NCBI RefSeq assembly: GCF_039908645.1
Contig: NZ_CP150917.1
Coordinates: 556,501 to 620,500 of the forward strand
Length of the DNA: 64,000 nt
Source of the DNA: Pseudomonas helvetica
GTDB lineage: Bacteria; Pseudomonadota; Gammaproteobacteria; Pseudomonadales; Pseudomonadaceae
Direction: 5' to 3'
Notes under the pieces: model-generated
The model's database searches: none
What the model saw: only the letters and a program-made list of their open reading frames with translations
What the model was told of the DNA's origin: nothing
Program-made: the position numbers and the translations under genes
Part shown: piece after piece, positions 1 through 10,461 of the stretch
Position numbering within the stretch: position 1 is the stretch's first letter
Layout of the letters: every line of letters starts with the position of its first letter

Positions 1-8
1 CCGCCGCC

Positions 9-1283
9 ATGAATAGAACTCTCTACACCGCGCTGTTTTACCTGGGGCTGCCACTGGTAGCGATTCGGCTGTGGCTGCGCTCGCGCAAGGCACCGGCGTA
101 CGCCAAGCGTATCGGCGAGCGCTTCTCCATCGGCTTGCCGGTGATGAAACCTGGCGGCATCTGGGTACATGCGGTGTCGGTTGGCGAAAGCATTGCCGCT
201 GCCCCGATGATTCGCGGGTTGCTCGAACGTTATCCACAGCTGCCGATCACCGTGACCTGTATGACCCCGACCGGGTCCGAGCGGATTCACGCAATGTTCG
301 CTAACGAACCACGCATCCAGCACTGCTACCTGCCTTACGATCTGCCGTGTGCGGCGGCGCGGTTTCTCGACCGGGTTCAGCCGAAACTGGCGGTGATCAT
401 GGAAACCGAGTTGTGGCCCAACCACATTCATCAGTGCGCCAAACGCGGGATTCCGGTGGCGCTGGCCAATGCCCGGCTTTCGGAACGCTCGGCCAAAGGC
501 TATGGCCGTTTCGGCAAGCTGACGCAGCCGATGCTGGCCGAAATGAGTCTGTTCGCGGTGCAGACCGAAGCCGAGGCTGAGCGTTTTCGGCAGCTGGGCG
601 CGCGCGCCGAAACGGTCGAAGTGACCGGTTCGATCAAGTTCGATTTGCGCATCGATCCCCAGTTGCTGCAACGGGCCGCCGAGTTGCGTCAGCAATGGCA
701 AGCGGTCGAGCGTCCGGTATGGATCGCCGCGAGTACCCATGAAGGTGAGGACGAAGTGGTGCTGGCGGCGCATCGACAATTGCTTGCCAGCCATCCGGAT
801 GCGCTGCTTATTCTGGTGCCGCGTCACCCCGAACGTTTCAATCCGGTGTTCGAGCTCTGTCAGCAGCAAGGCTTCAACACGATCCGTCGTTCGACCGGTG
901 AAGCGGTCAGCGCCAGCACCTCAGTGCTGCTCGGCGACACCATGGGCGAGTTGCTGTTTCTCTACGCCTTGGCCGACAGTGCGTTCGTCGGCGGTAGCCT
1001 GGTGCCGAATGGCGGGCATAACCTGCTGGAGCCGGCGGCGCTGGCCAAGCCGGTGCTGAGCGGGCCGCACCTGTTCAACTTCCTTGAGATCGCTGCATTG
1101 ATGCGCAGTGCCCAGGCGTTGCAGGAAGTGGATGACGCCCACGGGCTGGCGCTGGCGGTGCAGCGACTGTTTGAATTGCCACGCGATGCGCAGCGGATGG
1201 CAGAGGCGGGGCTGAACGTGATGCGCGCCAATCAGGGCGCCTTGCAGCGATTGCTGGATGGGTTGGGGCGGTTGATCAACTGA
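9..1283 (+). CDS. waaA: 3-deoxy-D-manno-octulosonic acid (Kdo) transferase
   Basis: 424 aa. WaaA transfers Kdo from CMP-Kdo to lipid A precursor at the inner face of the cytoplasmic membrane, starting the LPS inner core. An N-terminal hydrophobic anchor (about residues 6-22) is followed by the family signature GGIWVHAVSVGES (residues 49-61), in which Glu60 is the expected catalytic base. The C-terminal GT-B half carries the CMP-Kdo-binding region with GGSLVPNGGHN and EPAALAKPV around residues 328-350. Length is normal for the family. The ATG lies only 8 bases into the window, so the promoter and upstream partner are not visible. It converges on tolC across a shared hairpin terminator. Confidence 0.95.
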   Translation: MNRTLYTALFYLGLPLVAIRLWLRSRKAPAYAKRIGERFSIGLPVMKPGGIWVHAVSVGESIAAAPMIRGLLERYPQLPITVTCMTPTGSERIHAMFANEPRIQHCYLPYDLPCAAARFLDRVQPKLAVIMETELWPNHIHQCAKRGIPVALANARLSERSAKGYGRFGKLTQPMLAEMSLFAVQTEAEAERFRQLGARAETVEVTGSIKFDLRIDPQLLQRAAELRQQWQAVERPVWIAASTHEGEDEVVLAAHRQLLASHPDALLILVPRHPERFNPVFELCQQQGFNTIRRSTGEAVSASTSVLLGDTMGELLFLYALADSAFVGGSLVPNGGHNLLEPAALAKPVLSGPHLFNFLEIAALMRSAQALQEVDDAHGLALAVQRLFELPRDAQRMAEAGLNVMRANQGALQRLLDGLGRLIN

Positions 1284-1298
1284 TTCTGAACCTGACAC

Positions 1299-1330
1299 CT
1301 TTGGTGAGGGAGCGTGCTCCCTCACCAAAG
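1299..1330. terminator. Bidirectional hairpin between waaA and tolC
   Basis: A perfect inverted repeat CTTTGGTGAGGGAGC / GCTCCCTCACCAAAG with a 2-base loop sits between the convergent stops of waaA and tolC. There is no long T-tract, but the position suggests it ends both transcripts. Confidence 0.7.
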
Positions 1331-1340
1331 GGTTGGTTTT

Positions 1341-2780
1341 TTACTGGCCGGGATTGGCCTTCAGCTGTTCCGCTGCAGCTTTGGCCAGGTCCGGGGGCAG
1401 GAAGTCCTTGTCCGGGTTGTAGTCGGCCTTGAGATAACGCTTCAGGTCCTGCAAGTCGCCTGGGCTCAGGGTGCCGGCCGCCTGCTTCAGGCGCAGGTTG
1501 TCGAGAATGTAGTCGTAGCGGCTGTTGTTGTAGTTGCGCACCGAGGTGTACAGCTGGCGCTGGGCGTCGAGTACGTCGACGATATTGCGCGTGCCTACCT
1601 GATAACCGATCTCCGTGGCTTCCACCGCGCTCTGGTTCGAGATGATCGACTGGCGACGTGCCTGCACCTGCTCGACATCACTGTTCACCGCACGGTGCAG
1701 GTTGCGGGTGTTTTCCACCACTTGCCGACGCAGTGCTTCGCGTTGCTGTTCGTTTTGGTCCAGGCGCGAGTACGACTCGCGAACCTGCGAGCTGGTCAGC
1801 CCGCCACTGTAAATCGGAATGTTCAATTGCAGGCCGACCGTGCTTTGCGAGACGGTGCCGCCGTACGGTTGACCAAAGGCGCTCGGGTTGCTGAAGCCCA
1901 GCGCATCGTTGTCACCGGTCTTGTACTGCGCCACGGCGTCGAGGGTCGGTGCGTGGCCGGCCTTGCGCTGCTTGAGCGTTTCTTCTGCGGCGCTGACTGC
2001 GTAGTTGCTGGCCAGCAGATTGAGGTTCTGTTTGGCGGCAGTGTCGACCCAGGCCTTGGCGTCGTTCGGCGCTGGCGGCAGGACCGGCAAGGTGTGGACG
2101 ATGCCCTGAATCGAGTTGTACTGACGGTTGGTCAGGGTGATCAGTGCTTCGAACGCATCATCCACCTGGCGCTGGGCGAGAATCCGGTTGGCGCGCGCGG
2201 TGTCGTAACTGGCTTGCGATTGCAGCACGTCGGTCTTGTCCGAGAGGCCGACATCGAAACGCTCATTGGACTGATCGAGCTGGCGCTTGAACGCGGCTTC
2301 CTCGGCCTTGGTCGAGGCAAGGTTGTCCTGACTGCGCAGCACGTTGAAGTAGGTTTCGGCGCTTTGCAGGATCAGGTTCTGCTCGGTCGCCGAAAGTTGC
2401 AACGCCGCTTGCTCGTTGACATCCTTGGCTGCCTGGAGCTGGAACCAGCGATCGGCGCGGAACAACGGCTGGGCCAGCGTTGCTTGATAGAAGTGGGCAC
2501 TGCGATTGGCAATAGCCGATGGTTGGTCGATTTTCGTCCGGACATCGGCGACCTCGGCGCTTCCCGAGAGGTTCGGCAGCAGACCGGCGCGGGCCTGGGG
2601 CACGACTTCCTTTTGCGCGCCATATTGGGCGCGGGCGGCGGCCAGGTCGGCGTTGTTGTCGACAGCTTCCTGGTAGACGCTGACCAAATCGGTATTGCTC
2701 GATAATGGCGCTTCTGCTGCCCAGGCCATTCCGTTGGACGCACAAGACACGGCAAGAGCCAGTGAGAGTTTGCGCAGCAT
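1341..2780 (-). CDS. tolC: TolC-family outer-membrane channel protein
   Basis: 479 aa. It is predicted to form the trimeric outer-membrane duct used by type I secretion and RND/MFS efflux pumps. The first 21 residues (MLRKLSLALAV...GMAWA) form a signal peptide with cleavage before AEAPL. Two repeats of the outer-membrane efflux protein fold follow, rich in Gln/Ala/Asn coiled-coil helices (RSQDNLAST, LDAQRQLYTSVRNYNNSRYD). The C-terminus is short and charged. It stands alone, divergent from the thiC leader, so it probably serves several inner-membrane pumps. Assignment to TolC rather than a pump-specific OprM-type protein rests on length, absence of a lipobox and its place beside waaA and thiC, as recalled for Pseudomonas. 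Confidence 0.9.
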   Translation of the reverse strand: MLRKLSLALAVSCASNGMAWAAEAPLSSNTDLVSVYQEAVDNNADLAAARAQYGAQKEVVPQARAGLLPNLSGSAEVADVRTKIDQPSAIANRSAHFYQATLAQPLFRADRWFQLQAAKDVNEQAALQLSATEQNLILQSAETYFNVLRSQDNLASTKAEEAAFKRQLDQSNERFDVGLSDKTDVLQSQASYDTARANRILAQRQVDDAFEALITLTNRQYNSIQGIVHTLPVLPPAPNDAKAWVDTAAKQNLNLLASNYAVSAAEETLKQRKAGHAPTLDAVAQYKTGDNDALGFSNPSAFGQPYGGTVSQSTVGLQLNIPIYSGGLTSSQVRESYSRLDQNEQQREALRRQVVENTRNLHRAVNSDVEQVQARRQSIISNQSAVEATEIGYQVGTRNIVDVLDAQRQLYTSVRNYNNSRYDYILDNLRLKQAAGTLSPGDLQDLKRYLKADYNPDKDFLPPDLAKAAAEQLKANPGQ

Positions 2781-2942
2781 GAGGCGATCCCTAGAGTGAA
2801 TATTACAGTGGTAATTTGAGCGCCAAGGCTACGGCGCACGCCCGGCAGCGTCAAGGCGCAGCATGGCGCTGCGAGTGTAGATGCGCCAACCTGCGGCAAC
2901 AATCCTGTAATTACGCCATTCATCACGCTGTATGCACCGGTG

Positions 2943-2970
2943 TTGGCGTTCTTTGCCAGTTGTGTCTAGA
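2943..2970 (+). promoter_or_regulatory. Candidate sigma70 promoter for the thiC riboswitch transcript
   Basis: TTGGCG, a 16-base spacer and TCTAGA lie just upstream of the TPP riboswitch, so transcription would start at about its 5' edge. The match is moderate and the call leans on position. Confidence 0.4.
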
Positions 2971-2978
2971 CTGGCCGG

Positions 2979-5143
<2,165 letters not shown>

Positions 5144-5148
5144 TTTTT

Positions 5149-5172
5149 GCCGGCGCCTCCAGAGGCGCCGGC
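5149..5172 (+). terminator. GC-rich hairpin after thiC
   Basis: GCCGGCGCCT/AGGCGCCGGC is a strong stem 5 bases past the thiC stop. No T-run follows on the + strand, so the terminator role is likely but not certain. Confidence 0.5.
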
Positions 5173-5178
5173 AACTCT

Positions 5179-5309
5179 GTGGCGAGGGGGCTTGCCCCCG
5201 TTCGGCCGCGAAGCGGTCGTAAATCCGGCGACGAGTTCTAACTGACAGGGCTCAGTCGTTTGCTTTGGGACTGCTTCGCAGTCCAACGGGGGCAAGCCCC
5301 CTCGCCACA
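5179..5309. repeat. REPIN (inverted pair of REP sequences)
   Basis: TGTGGCGAGGGGGCTTGCCCCCGTT at the left end is repeated inverted at the right end (AACGGGGGCAAGCCCC...CGCCACA). The 80-base centre holds smaller arms (TTCGGCCGCGAAGCGG). The same family recurs at 9575, 27508, 47253 and 55297. It fills most of the thiC-cytX gap. Confidence 0.85.
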
Positions 5310-5358
5310 GGGGATCTGACGATCCACAACAACAAATGTTCCTCTGAGATAACCCCCC

Positions 5359-6651
5359 TTGAGTATTCAACCCAGTACCTATTCTCCCGATCACGCCGTG
5401 CCTCTGGCCCAGCGCGTGTTCGGTGCCCGCGATCTGTTCTCCCTGTGGTTCTCCCTTGGCATTGGTCTGATGGTCTTGCAGACCGGGGCCTTGCTGGCGC
5501 CGGGGCTGGGCTTGTCGGGCTCGTTGCTGGCAATTTTCCTGGGCACGCTAGTCGGTGTTCTGCTGCTGGCGTGCGTCGGGGTGATCGGCAGCGATACCGG
5601 CCTGTCGGCCATGGCTGCACTCAAACTGAGCCTCGGTACTCGCGGTGCGAGTCTGCCGGCGCTGTTGAACCTGCTGCAACTGATCGGTTGGGGCTCGTTC
5701 GAAATCATCGTCATGCGCGACGCGGCCAGCCTGCTCGGCGCCCGTGCATTCAGCGACGCTAGCCTGATGGCCAATCCATTGCTCTGGACGCTGGCGTTTG
5801 GCGCCCTGGCGACCTTGCTTGCAGTTAGTGGCCCGTTGACGTTTGTCCGTCAGATCCTGCGCAAGTGGGGCATCTGGTTGCTGCTGGCAGCGTGCATCTG
5901 GCTGACCTGGAACCTCTTCGCCAAAGCCGATCTGGCCGCGCTGTGGATGCAGGCCGGTGACGGTTCGATGCCATTCGCCGTGGGTTTTGATATCGCCATC
6001 GCGATGCCACTGTCGTGGCTGCCGCTGATTGCCGACTACTCGCGTTTCGGCAAGCGTGCGAAAAGCGTATTCGGCGGTACGGCGCTGGGCTTCTTCATTG
6101 GTAACTTCTGGCTGATGAGCCTGGGCGTTGCCTACACCCTGGCATTTGCCCCGAGTGGTGAAGTCAATGCCTTGCTGTTGGCGCTGGCCGGTGCCGGTTT
6201 GGGCATTCCGCTGTTGCTGATCCTGCTTGACGAGTCGGAAAACGCTTTCGCCGACATTCACTCGGCGGCGGTCTCCAGCGGGATTCTGTTGCGCATGAAA
6301 GTCGAGCACCTGGCCTTGGCCATCGGGGTGATCTGCACCTTGATCGCGTGCCTGGCGCCATTGGCCCAGTACCAGAACTTCCTGCTGTTGATCGGCTCGG
6401 TGTTTGCGCCACTGTTCGGCGTGGTGCTGGTGGATCACTTCATCCTGCGCAAGCGCAGTGCTCAAATTGCGTCAGCCGCCTTGCGCTGGCCGGCGTTGCT
6501 CGCCTGGCTGGGCGGGGTGAGCACCTATCACTTGCTGGCGAATCTGTATCCGGAGGTTGGCGCAACCCTGCCATCGCTGGTAGTGGCAGGGCTGCTGCAA
6601 CTGCTGCTGGGGCGGGTCTTCAGCTACGCTCCGGCACCAGCTCAGGCTTGA
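5359..6651 (+). CDS. cytX: Putative hydroxymethylpyrimidine transporter, NCS1 family (CytX)
   Basis: 430 aa with about twelve hydrophobic helices, of the nucleobase:cation symporter 1 type related to cytosine permease CodB. The start is a TTG at 5359 (MSIQPSTYSPDHAVPLAQR), since no ATG with a usable ribosome site precedes the first conserved helix. LFSLWFSLGIGLMVLQTGA and the LPLIADYSRFGKRAKS loop fit the family. Its position directly after thiC supports salvage of thiamine pyrimidine rather than cytosine. The last 32 bases overlap the convergent gene at 6620. I see no separate TPP riboswitch, so control may come through the thiC transcript or an unrecognised promoter in the REPIN gap. Confidence 0.8.
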   Translation: MSIQPSTYSPDHAVPLAQRVFGARDLFSLWFSLGIGLMVLQTGALLAPGLGLSGSLLAIFLGTLVGVLLLACVGVIGSDTGLSAMAALKLSLGTRGASLPALLNLLQLIGWGSFEIIVMRDAASLLGARAFSDASLMANPLLWTLAFGALATLLAVSGPLTFVRQILRKWGIWLLLAACIWLTWNLFAKADLAALWMQAGDGSMPFAVGFDIAIAMPLSWLPLIADYSRFGKRAKSVFGGTALGFFIGNFWLMSLGVAYTLAFAPSGEVNALLLALAGAGLGIPLLLILLDESENAFADIHSAAVSSGILLRMKVEHLALAIGVICTLIACLAPLAQYQNFLLLIGSVFAPLFGVVLVDHFILRKRSAQIASAALRWPALLAWLGGVSTYHLLANLYPEVGATLPSLVVAGLLQLLLGRVFSYAPAPAQA

Positions 6652-7366
6652 TCTGACCCTTGAGGCGAGCGTAGGGGATGGTCATCTCGATGAGGCCACT
6701 CGAATAGGGCGCGATGGTCGCGACGTTGTACTTGAGCACCACCCCGGCGCTGGTCAAGGCCACGTTCGGGGTTTTCTGGAACGGCCAGCTTTTGACGAAG
6801 TCCGGATCCCGATCCAGTTGCGAATTGATCAGCCAGCTATTGTGTGCAACTTGCGCAGTCTTCCAGAACGCCACTTCCTGCCCCGGCAAGAGCATGTCGC
6901 TCAGGCTCAGCTCTTTTTGCAGCTGGCGCGAGTAGTTGATAAAGCCCCGCCCCGGCGTGCCATTGGCCGCGCCCGTGTCCAGATAGCTGGACACTTCGAT
7001 GATCACCAGTCCGTCATGCTGCTCACGTACCTTGGCTTGCAAGTAGACACTGTTGCGATCGCCTGACTCACGCAGGAACTGTTCGCGGTAGGCGTTGAGG
7101 GAGGCGGGTAACGCCGCGCCCGGTGAGGTGCGGGTCATTTGCAGCAGGCGCTGTTCGACGATCCGGTCCAGTTGCGGGTCGGTCGGGAAATGCACCGTGT
7201 CGATATTTACCAGCGGGCAGTCGGGGCCGTCGCAACCCGGCTTGACCTGCTCGGACGCATCGCGAGTGGATGTCACCTGTGCCCGATAGCTGGGTTGGAA
7301 CAGGCTTTGGCAGGCGCCGAGCGTGAGGGCAATACAGGCCACGGAGGCGATTTTCAACAGCGACAT
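6620..7366 (-). CDS. RsiV-like lipoprotein (DUF3298/DUF4163 type)
   Basis: 248 aa. The N-terminus MSLLKIASVACIALTLGACQS is a lipoprotein signal with lipobox LGAC, so the mature protein should be anchored through Cys19. The body resembles RsiV-type periplasmic domains: a mixed alpha/beta region about residues 40-150 and a C-terminal stretch ending GLIEMTIPYARLKGQIKPEL. In Bacillus such domains occur in anti-sigma factor RsiV, but there is no transmembrane anti-sigma helix or sigma gene here, so function is unknown. The gene converges with cytX and overlaps its end by 32 bp. Confidence 0.7.
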   Translation of the reverse strand: MSLLKIASVACIALTLGACQSLFQPSYRAQVTSTRDASEQVKPGCDGPDCPLVNIDTVHFPTDPQLDRIVEQRLLQMTRTSPGAALPASLNAYREQFLRESGDRNSVYLQAKVREQHDGLVIIEVSSYLDTGAANGTPGRGFINYSRQLQKELSLSDMLLPGQEVAFWKTAQVAHNSWLINSQLDRDPDFVKSWPFQKTPNVALTSAGVVLKYNVATIAPYSSGLIEMTIPYARLKGQIKPELVPERS

Positions 7367-7590
7367 GGGCGTCCTTCATGAATCAGAGAAAGGCAAAATT
7401 CAGGGTCTTCGACTGCCAGCGGCGCGGTCGGTTCGCCACTAAGCTAATTAGAGCCAATTAGAGTTGTTTTCACCCCTTGCCGTCTATCCCGCTGACGGCA
7501 AAGAGGCTGCATCAAACGGTGCGGGCGCGTTAGGATGGCGCGAAGCCTGGGGGGGAGCCTCGGACGGATAGACAGTAAACGAGGATTGTT

Positions 7591-8208
7591 ATGACTGATT
7601 TTGCCAATGCCACCCCGACCATCGTAGACGTCGTGCGCCGCGAAAACTGCTTCAAGGGTTTTTACCAGCTTGATCGCGTGCACCTGCGTCATGAGCTGTT
7701 TGCCGGTGGCATGAGTCGCGAGATCAGCCGCGAGTTGTTCGTTCGTCATGATGCGGTGTGTGTCCTGCCTTACGATCCGCAGCGGGACGAGGTGGTATTG
7801 ATCGAGCAATTTCGCGCCGGTGTATTGGGCAAGACTGATAATCCGTGGCTGATCGAACTGGTCGCCGGTCTGATCGATAAGGACGAACAACCGGAAGAAG
7901 TTGCTCACCGCGAAGCGCAGGAGGAAGCTGGGCTTGTATTCACTGCGCTGTGGCCGATGCTCAATTATTTTCCGTCGCCCGGTGGCAGTACCGAATACGT
8001 GCACTTGTATCTGGGGCGGTGTGACAGTAACGGGGCCGGCGGCATTCATGGGCTGGTGGAGGAAGCAGAAGATATTCGCGTGACGGTCTGGGACTTCGAA
8101 GATGCCCTGCAAGCCGTACGTGATGGACGGATTTCCAACGCGGCGAGCATTATTGCCTTGCAATGGCTGGCTTTGAACCGCGTTGAAGTGAGGGGGTTAT
8201 GGTCGTAA
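7591..8208 (+). CDS. nudF: ADP-ribose pyrophosphatase (Nudix)
   Basis: 205 aa. NudF hydrolyses ADP-ribose to AMP and ribose 5-phosphate, limiting free ADP-ribose. The Nudix box is complete: GLIDKDEQPEEVAHREAQEEAGL (about residues 94-116) fits G-x5-E-x7-R-E-x2-E-E-x-G. The downstream Pro-Gly segment FPSPGGSTE is typical of the ADP-ribose subgroup. It heads a group with the DUF1249 gene (overlap of 10 bp), cpdA and yqiA, the order also seen in enterobacteria (nudF-yqiB-cpdA-yqiA-parE). The 147-base upstream gap shows no element I can name. Confidence 0.93.
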   Translation: MTDFANATPTIVDVVRRENCFKGFYQLDRVHLRHELFAGGMSREISRELFVRHDAVCVLPYDPQRDEVVLIEQFRAGVLGKTDNPWLIELVAGLIDKDEQPEEVAHREAQEEAGLVFTALWPMLNYFPSPGGSTEYVHLYLGRCDSNGAGGIHGLVEEAEDIRVTVWDFEDALQAVRDGRISNAASIIALQWLALNRVEVRGLWS

Positions 8209-8651
8209 ACAAACAGCGCGATCGTTATCGGGTCGATCTTGTGGGGCTGCAAAGCGCCTGCGAGGCCAACTACGCCCGACTGATGCGCCTGTTACCGGAG
8301 ATGCGCAACCAGCCGGCTGCCCGGCGCATTGCCATGACCCAGGGTGAGCAGATGCTGGGCGTGCTGATGCTGGAAGTGTTGCAGGCATGTCCGTACACCA
8401 CGACCCTGCGCGTGCGCCAGGAGCACAGCCTGCCATGGCTGCCGGTGCCGCAACTGGAAGTGCAGGTGTACCACGACGCGCGCATGGCCGAAGTCATTAG
8501 TGCAGAACATGCACGGCGCTTTCGCGGCATCTACCCTTATCCGAATGCGTTGATGCACCAGCCGGATGAAAAGGCCCAGCTCAATGTGTTCCTCGGCGAG
8601 TGGCTGAGTCATTGCCTGGCCTGCGGGCATGAGTTCGAAGTCGTACGCTAG
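8199..8651 (+). CDS. DUF1249 family protein (YqiB-like)
   Basis: 150 aa, no signal peptide or membrane helix. The sequence RYRVDLVGLQSACEANYARLMRLLP at the start and the repeated aromatic/acidic pattern (LPWLPVPQLEVQVYHDARMAEV, RGIYPYPN, HQPDEKAQLN) match the DUF1249 family. That family sits between nudF and cpdA in many gamma-proteobacteria and has no settled biochemical role. It overlaps nudF by 10 bp, so translation is probably coupled. Two Cys near the C-terminus (CLACGHEFE) resemble a partial metal site, but this is only a pattern. Confidence 0.85.
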   Translation: MVVNKQRDRYRVDLVGLQSACEANYARLMRLLPEMRNQPAARRIAMTQGEQMLGVLMLEVLQACPYTTTLRVRQEHSLPWLPVPQLEVQVYHDARMAEVISAEHARRFRGIYPYPNALMHQPDEKAQLNVFLGEWLSHCLACGHEFEVVR

Positions 8652-8750
8652 TTGTGAACTGCGTCAGGTTCACGGGTTTCCTCTTTTCAAGTTCCCCCAG
8701 CATAATTGCGCCATTAATCCATATCCGTGATCACGCCTTGGGAGAACGCC

Positions 8751-9566
8751 TTGCCGAGCGTATCCACTCTGACAGCCAACGATGCCGTATTGCTGGTGCA
8801 GCTCTCTGACAGCCATCTGTTCGCCGAAGCGGATGGCACGTTGCTGGGGATGAACACCCGCGACAGCCTGCAAAAGGTTATCGAGTTGGCGCTGGCACAA
8901 CAGCCGCGCATCGATCTGGTGATCGCCAGTGGCGACGTGTCCCAGGATGGCACGCTTGAGTCGTATCAGCAGTTTCGCGAAATGACCCGGCAGATCGATG
9001 CGCCCGCGCGCTGGATTCCCGGCAACCACGATGAGCCGCAGATCATGGCCCAGGCCGCGGTCCAGAGTCAGTTGCTGGAGCCCATCGTGGACATCGGTAA
9101 CTGGCGGATCACCTTGCTGGATTCGGCAGTACCGGGCTCGGTGCCAGGGTATTTGCAGGATGACCAACTGCAATTGCTCGCGCGCGCCCTGAGCGAAGCG
9201 CCGGAGCGCCATCATCTGGTGTGCTTGCACCATCATCCGGTGTCCATCGGTTGTGCCTGGATGGAACCGATTGGCCTGCGCAACCCGGACGCCCTGTTTG
9301 CCGTGCTCGATCGCTTCCCACACGTACGGGCAGTGCTCTGGGGGCATGTGCATCAGGAAATCGATCAATTGCGCAACGATGTGCGGTTGATCGCTTCGCC
9401 ATCGACGTGCATCCAGTTCGAGCCTGGCAGTGTGGACTTCAAGGTCGATACCCTGGCACCAGGCTATCGCTGGTTGCGGTTGCTGCCGGACGGACGGCTG
9501 GAAACCGGGGTCGAGCGGGTGACCGGGTTCGAGTTTGAGGTTGATTACGGCTCTAACGGCTACTGA
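8751..9566 (+). CDS. cpdA: 3',5'-cyclic AMP phosphodiesterase
   Basis: 271 aa. CpdA breaks down cAMP in the cytoplasm and so tunes Vfr/CRP signalling. The metallophosphoesterase motifs are present in order: D-S-H (QLSDSHLF), GDVSQDG, GNHDE, HHHPV and GHVHQE, which together ligate the di-metal centre. I place the start at TTG 8751 because GGGAGA lies 5 bases before it; an upstream GTG at 8727 would add eight residues not expected in the family. It follows the DUF1249 gene by 99 bases. Confidence 0.93.
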   Translation: MPSVSTLTANDAVLLVQLSDSHLFAEADGTLLGMNTRDSLQKVIELALAQQPRIDLVIASGDVSQDGTLESYQQFREMTRQIDAPARWIPGNHDEPQIMAQAAVQSQLLEPIVDIGNWRITLLDSAVPGSVPGYLQDDQLQLLARALSEAPERHHLVCLHHHPVSIGCAWMEPIGLRNPDALFAVLDRFPHVRAVLWGHVHQEIDQLRNDVRLIASPSTCIQFEPGSVDFKVDTLAPGYRWLRLLPDGRLETGVERVTGFEFEVDYGSNGY

Positions 9567-9574
9567 CCCCCCTT

Positions 9575-9707
9575 TGTGGCGAGGGAGCTTGCTCCCGCTC
9601 GATCGCGAAGCGTTCGTAAAAACCGGTGCGTGCAGTAATTTGGCTAGACGCGGTTGAATGTTTTGGGGCTGCTGCGCAGCCCAGCGGGAGCAAGCTCCCT
9701 CGCCACA
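9575..9707. repeat. REPIN (inverted pair of REP sequences)
   Basis: TGTGGCGAGGGAGCTTGCTCCCGCT and its inverted partner AGCGGGAGCAAGCTCCCTCGCCACA bound a 133-bp element between cpdA and yqiA. The centre contains a smaller GGGCTGCTGCGCAGCCC palindrome. Confidence 0.85.
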
Positions 9708-9810
9708 GGGTTTGTCTCTGATCGGAACGATCTGATTCGTTCCTGAGCAAGTCAATCTCGTGGACTCCCTGTAAACTGCGGCATCTTTGCCCGCCTCACA
9801 GGGAGCTCGC

Positions 9811-10419
9811 ATGTCTGGTTCGATCCTTTATATCCACGGTTTCAACAGCGCACCCGCGTCGAAAAAGGCCTGTCAGCTGGTCGACGTGATGGATCGTCTG
9901 GGTCTGGGCGACCAGTTGCAGGTGCCGGCCTTGCATCACCATCCACGCGAGGCCATCGGTCAGCTGGAGCAGGCGATTGCCAGGCTGGGGCGGCCACTGC
10001 TGGTCGGCAGCTCCCTCGGCGGCTACTATGCCACTCACCTTGCCGAGCGCCATGGCCTCAAGGCCCTGTTGATCAACCCTGCCGTCAGCCCGCACCGGAT
10101 GTTCGACGGATACCTGGGCACGCAGAAAAACCTGTATACCGAAGAGACCTGGGAATTGACCCACGACCACGTGACGGCCCTGGCCGAGCTGGAAGTGCCG
10201 GCGCCCCAGGACCCGCAGCGGTTTCAGGTGTGGTTGCAAACCGGGGACGAAACGCTGGACTATCGCCTCGCCCAGCAGTATTACCGAGCCTGTGCCTTGC
10301 GTATCCAGGCTGGCGGCGACCATAGTTTCCAGGGGTTCGCCGAGCAATTGCCGGCCTTGTTGAGTTTTGCCGGCATCGGCGCAGATGTGTACCAGGCGAT
10401 CGATTTCACAGCACTGTGA
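9811..10419 (+). CDS. yqiA: YqiA-type alpha/beta-hydrolase (esterase)
   Basis: 202 aa. A small serine esterase: YIHGFNSAP near the N-terminus forms the oxyanion-hole strand, GSSLGGYYATHLAE (about residues 68-81) is the nucleophile elbow with Ser70, and the C-terminal GGDHSFQGF supplies the catalytic His. An acidic residue in TGDETLDY completes the triad. Its physiological substrate is unknown; E. coli YqiA has palmitoyl-CoA/p-nitrophenyl ester activity. ATG 9811 follows GGGAGCTCGC; an ATG 24 bases upstream lacks this. It lies 42 bases before parE. Confidence 0.9.
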   Translation: MSGSILYIHGFNSAPASKKACQLVDVMDRLGLGDQLQVPALHHHPREAIGQLEQAIARLGRPLLVGSSLGGYYATHLAERHGLKALLINPAVSPHRMFDGYLGTQKNLYTEETWELTHDHVTALAELEVPAPQDPQRFQVWLQTGDETLDYRLAQQYYRACALRIQAGGDHSFQGFAEQLPALLSFAGIGADVYQAIDFTAL

Positions 10420-10461
10420 ACCTTCGCCCCTATTTTCATGAACGACTGACGACGAGACCCC

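Noticed and set aside
5340..5352. CTCTGAGAT just before cytX, resembling the CTGAGA core of a TPP riboswitch
   Set aside because: None of the other conserved thi-box parts (GGGGTGCC, ACCTGAT, GTAGGGAA) are near, so the match is by chance.
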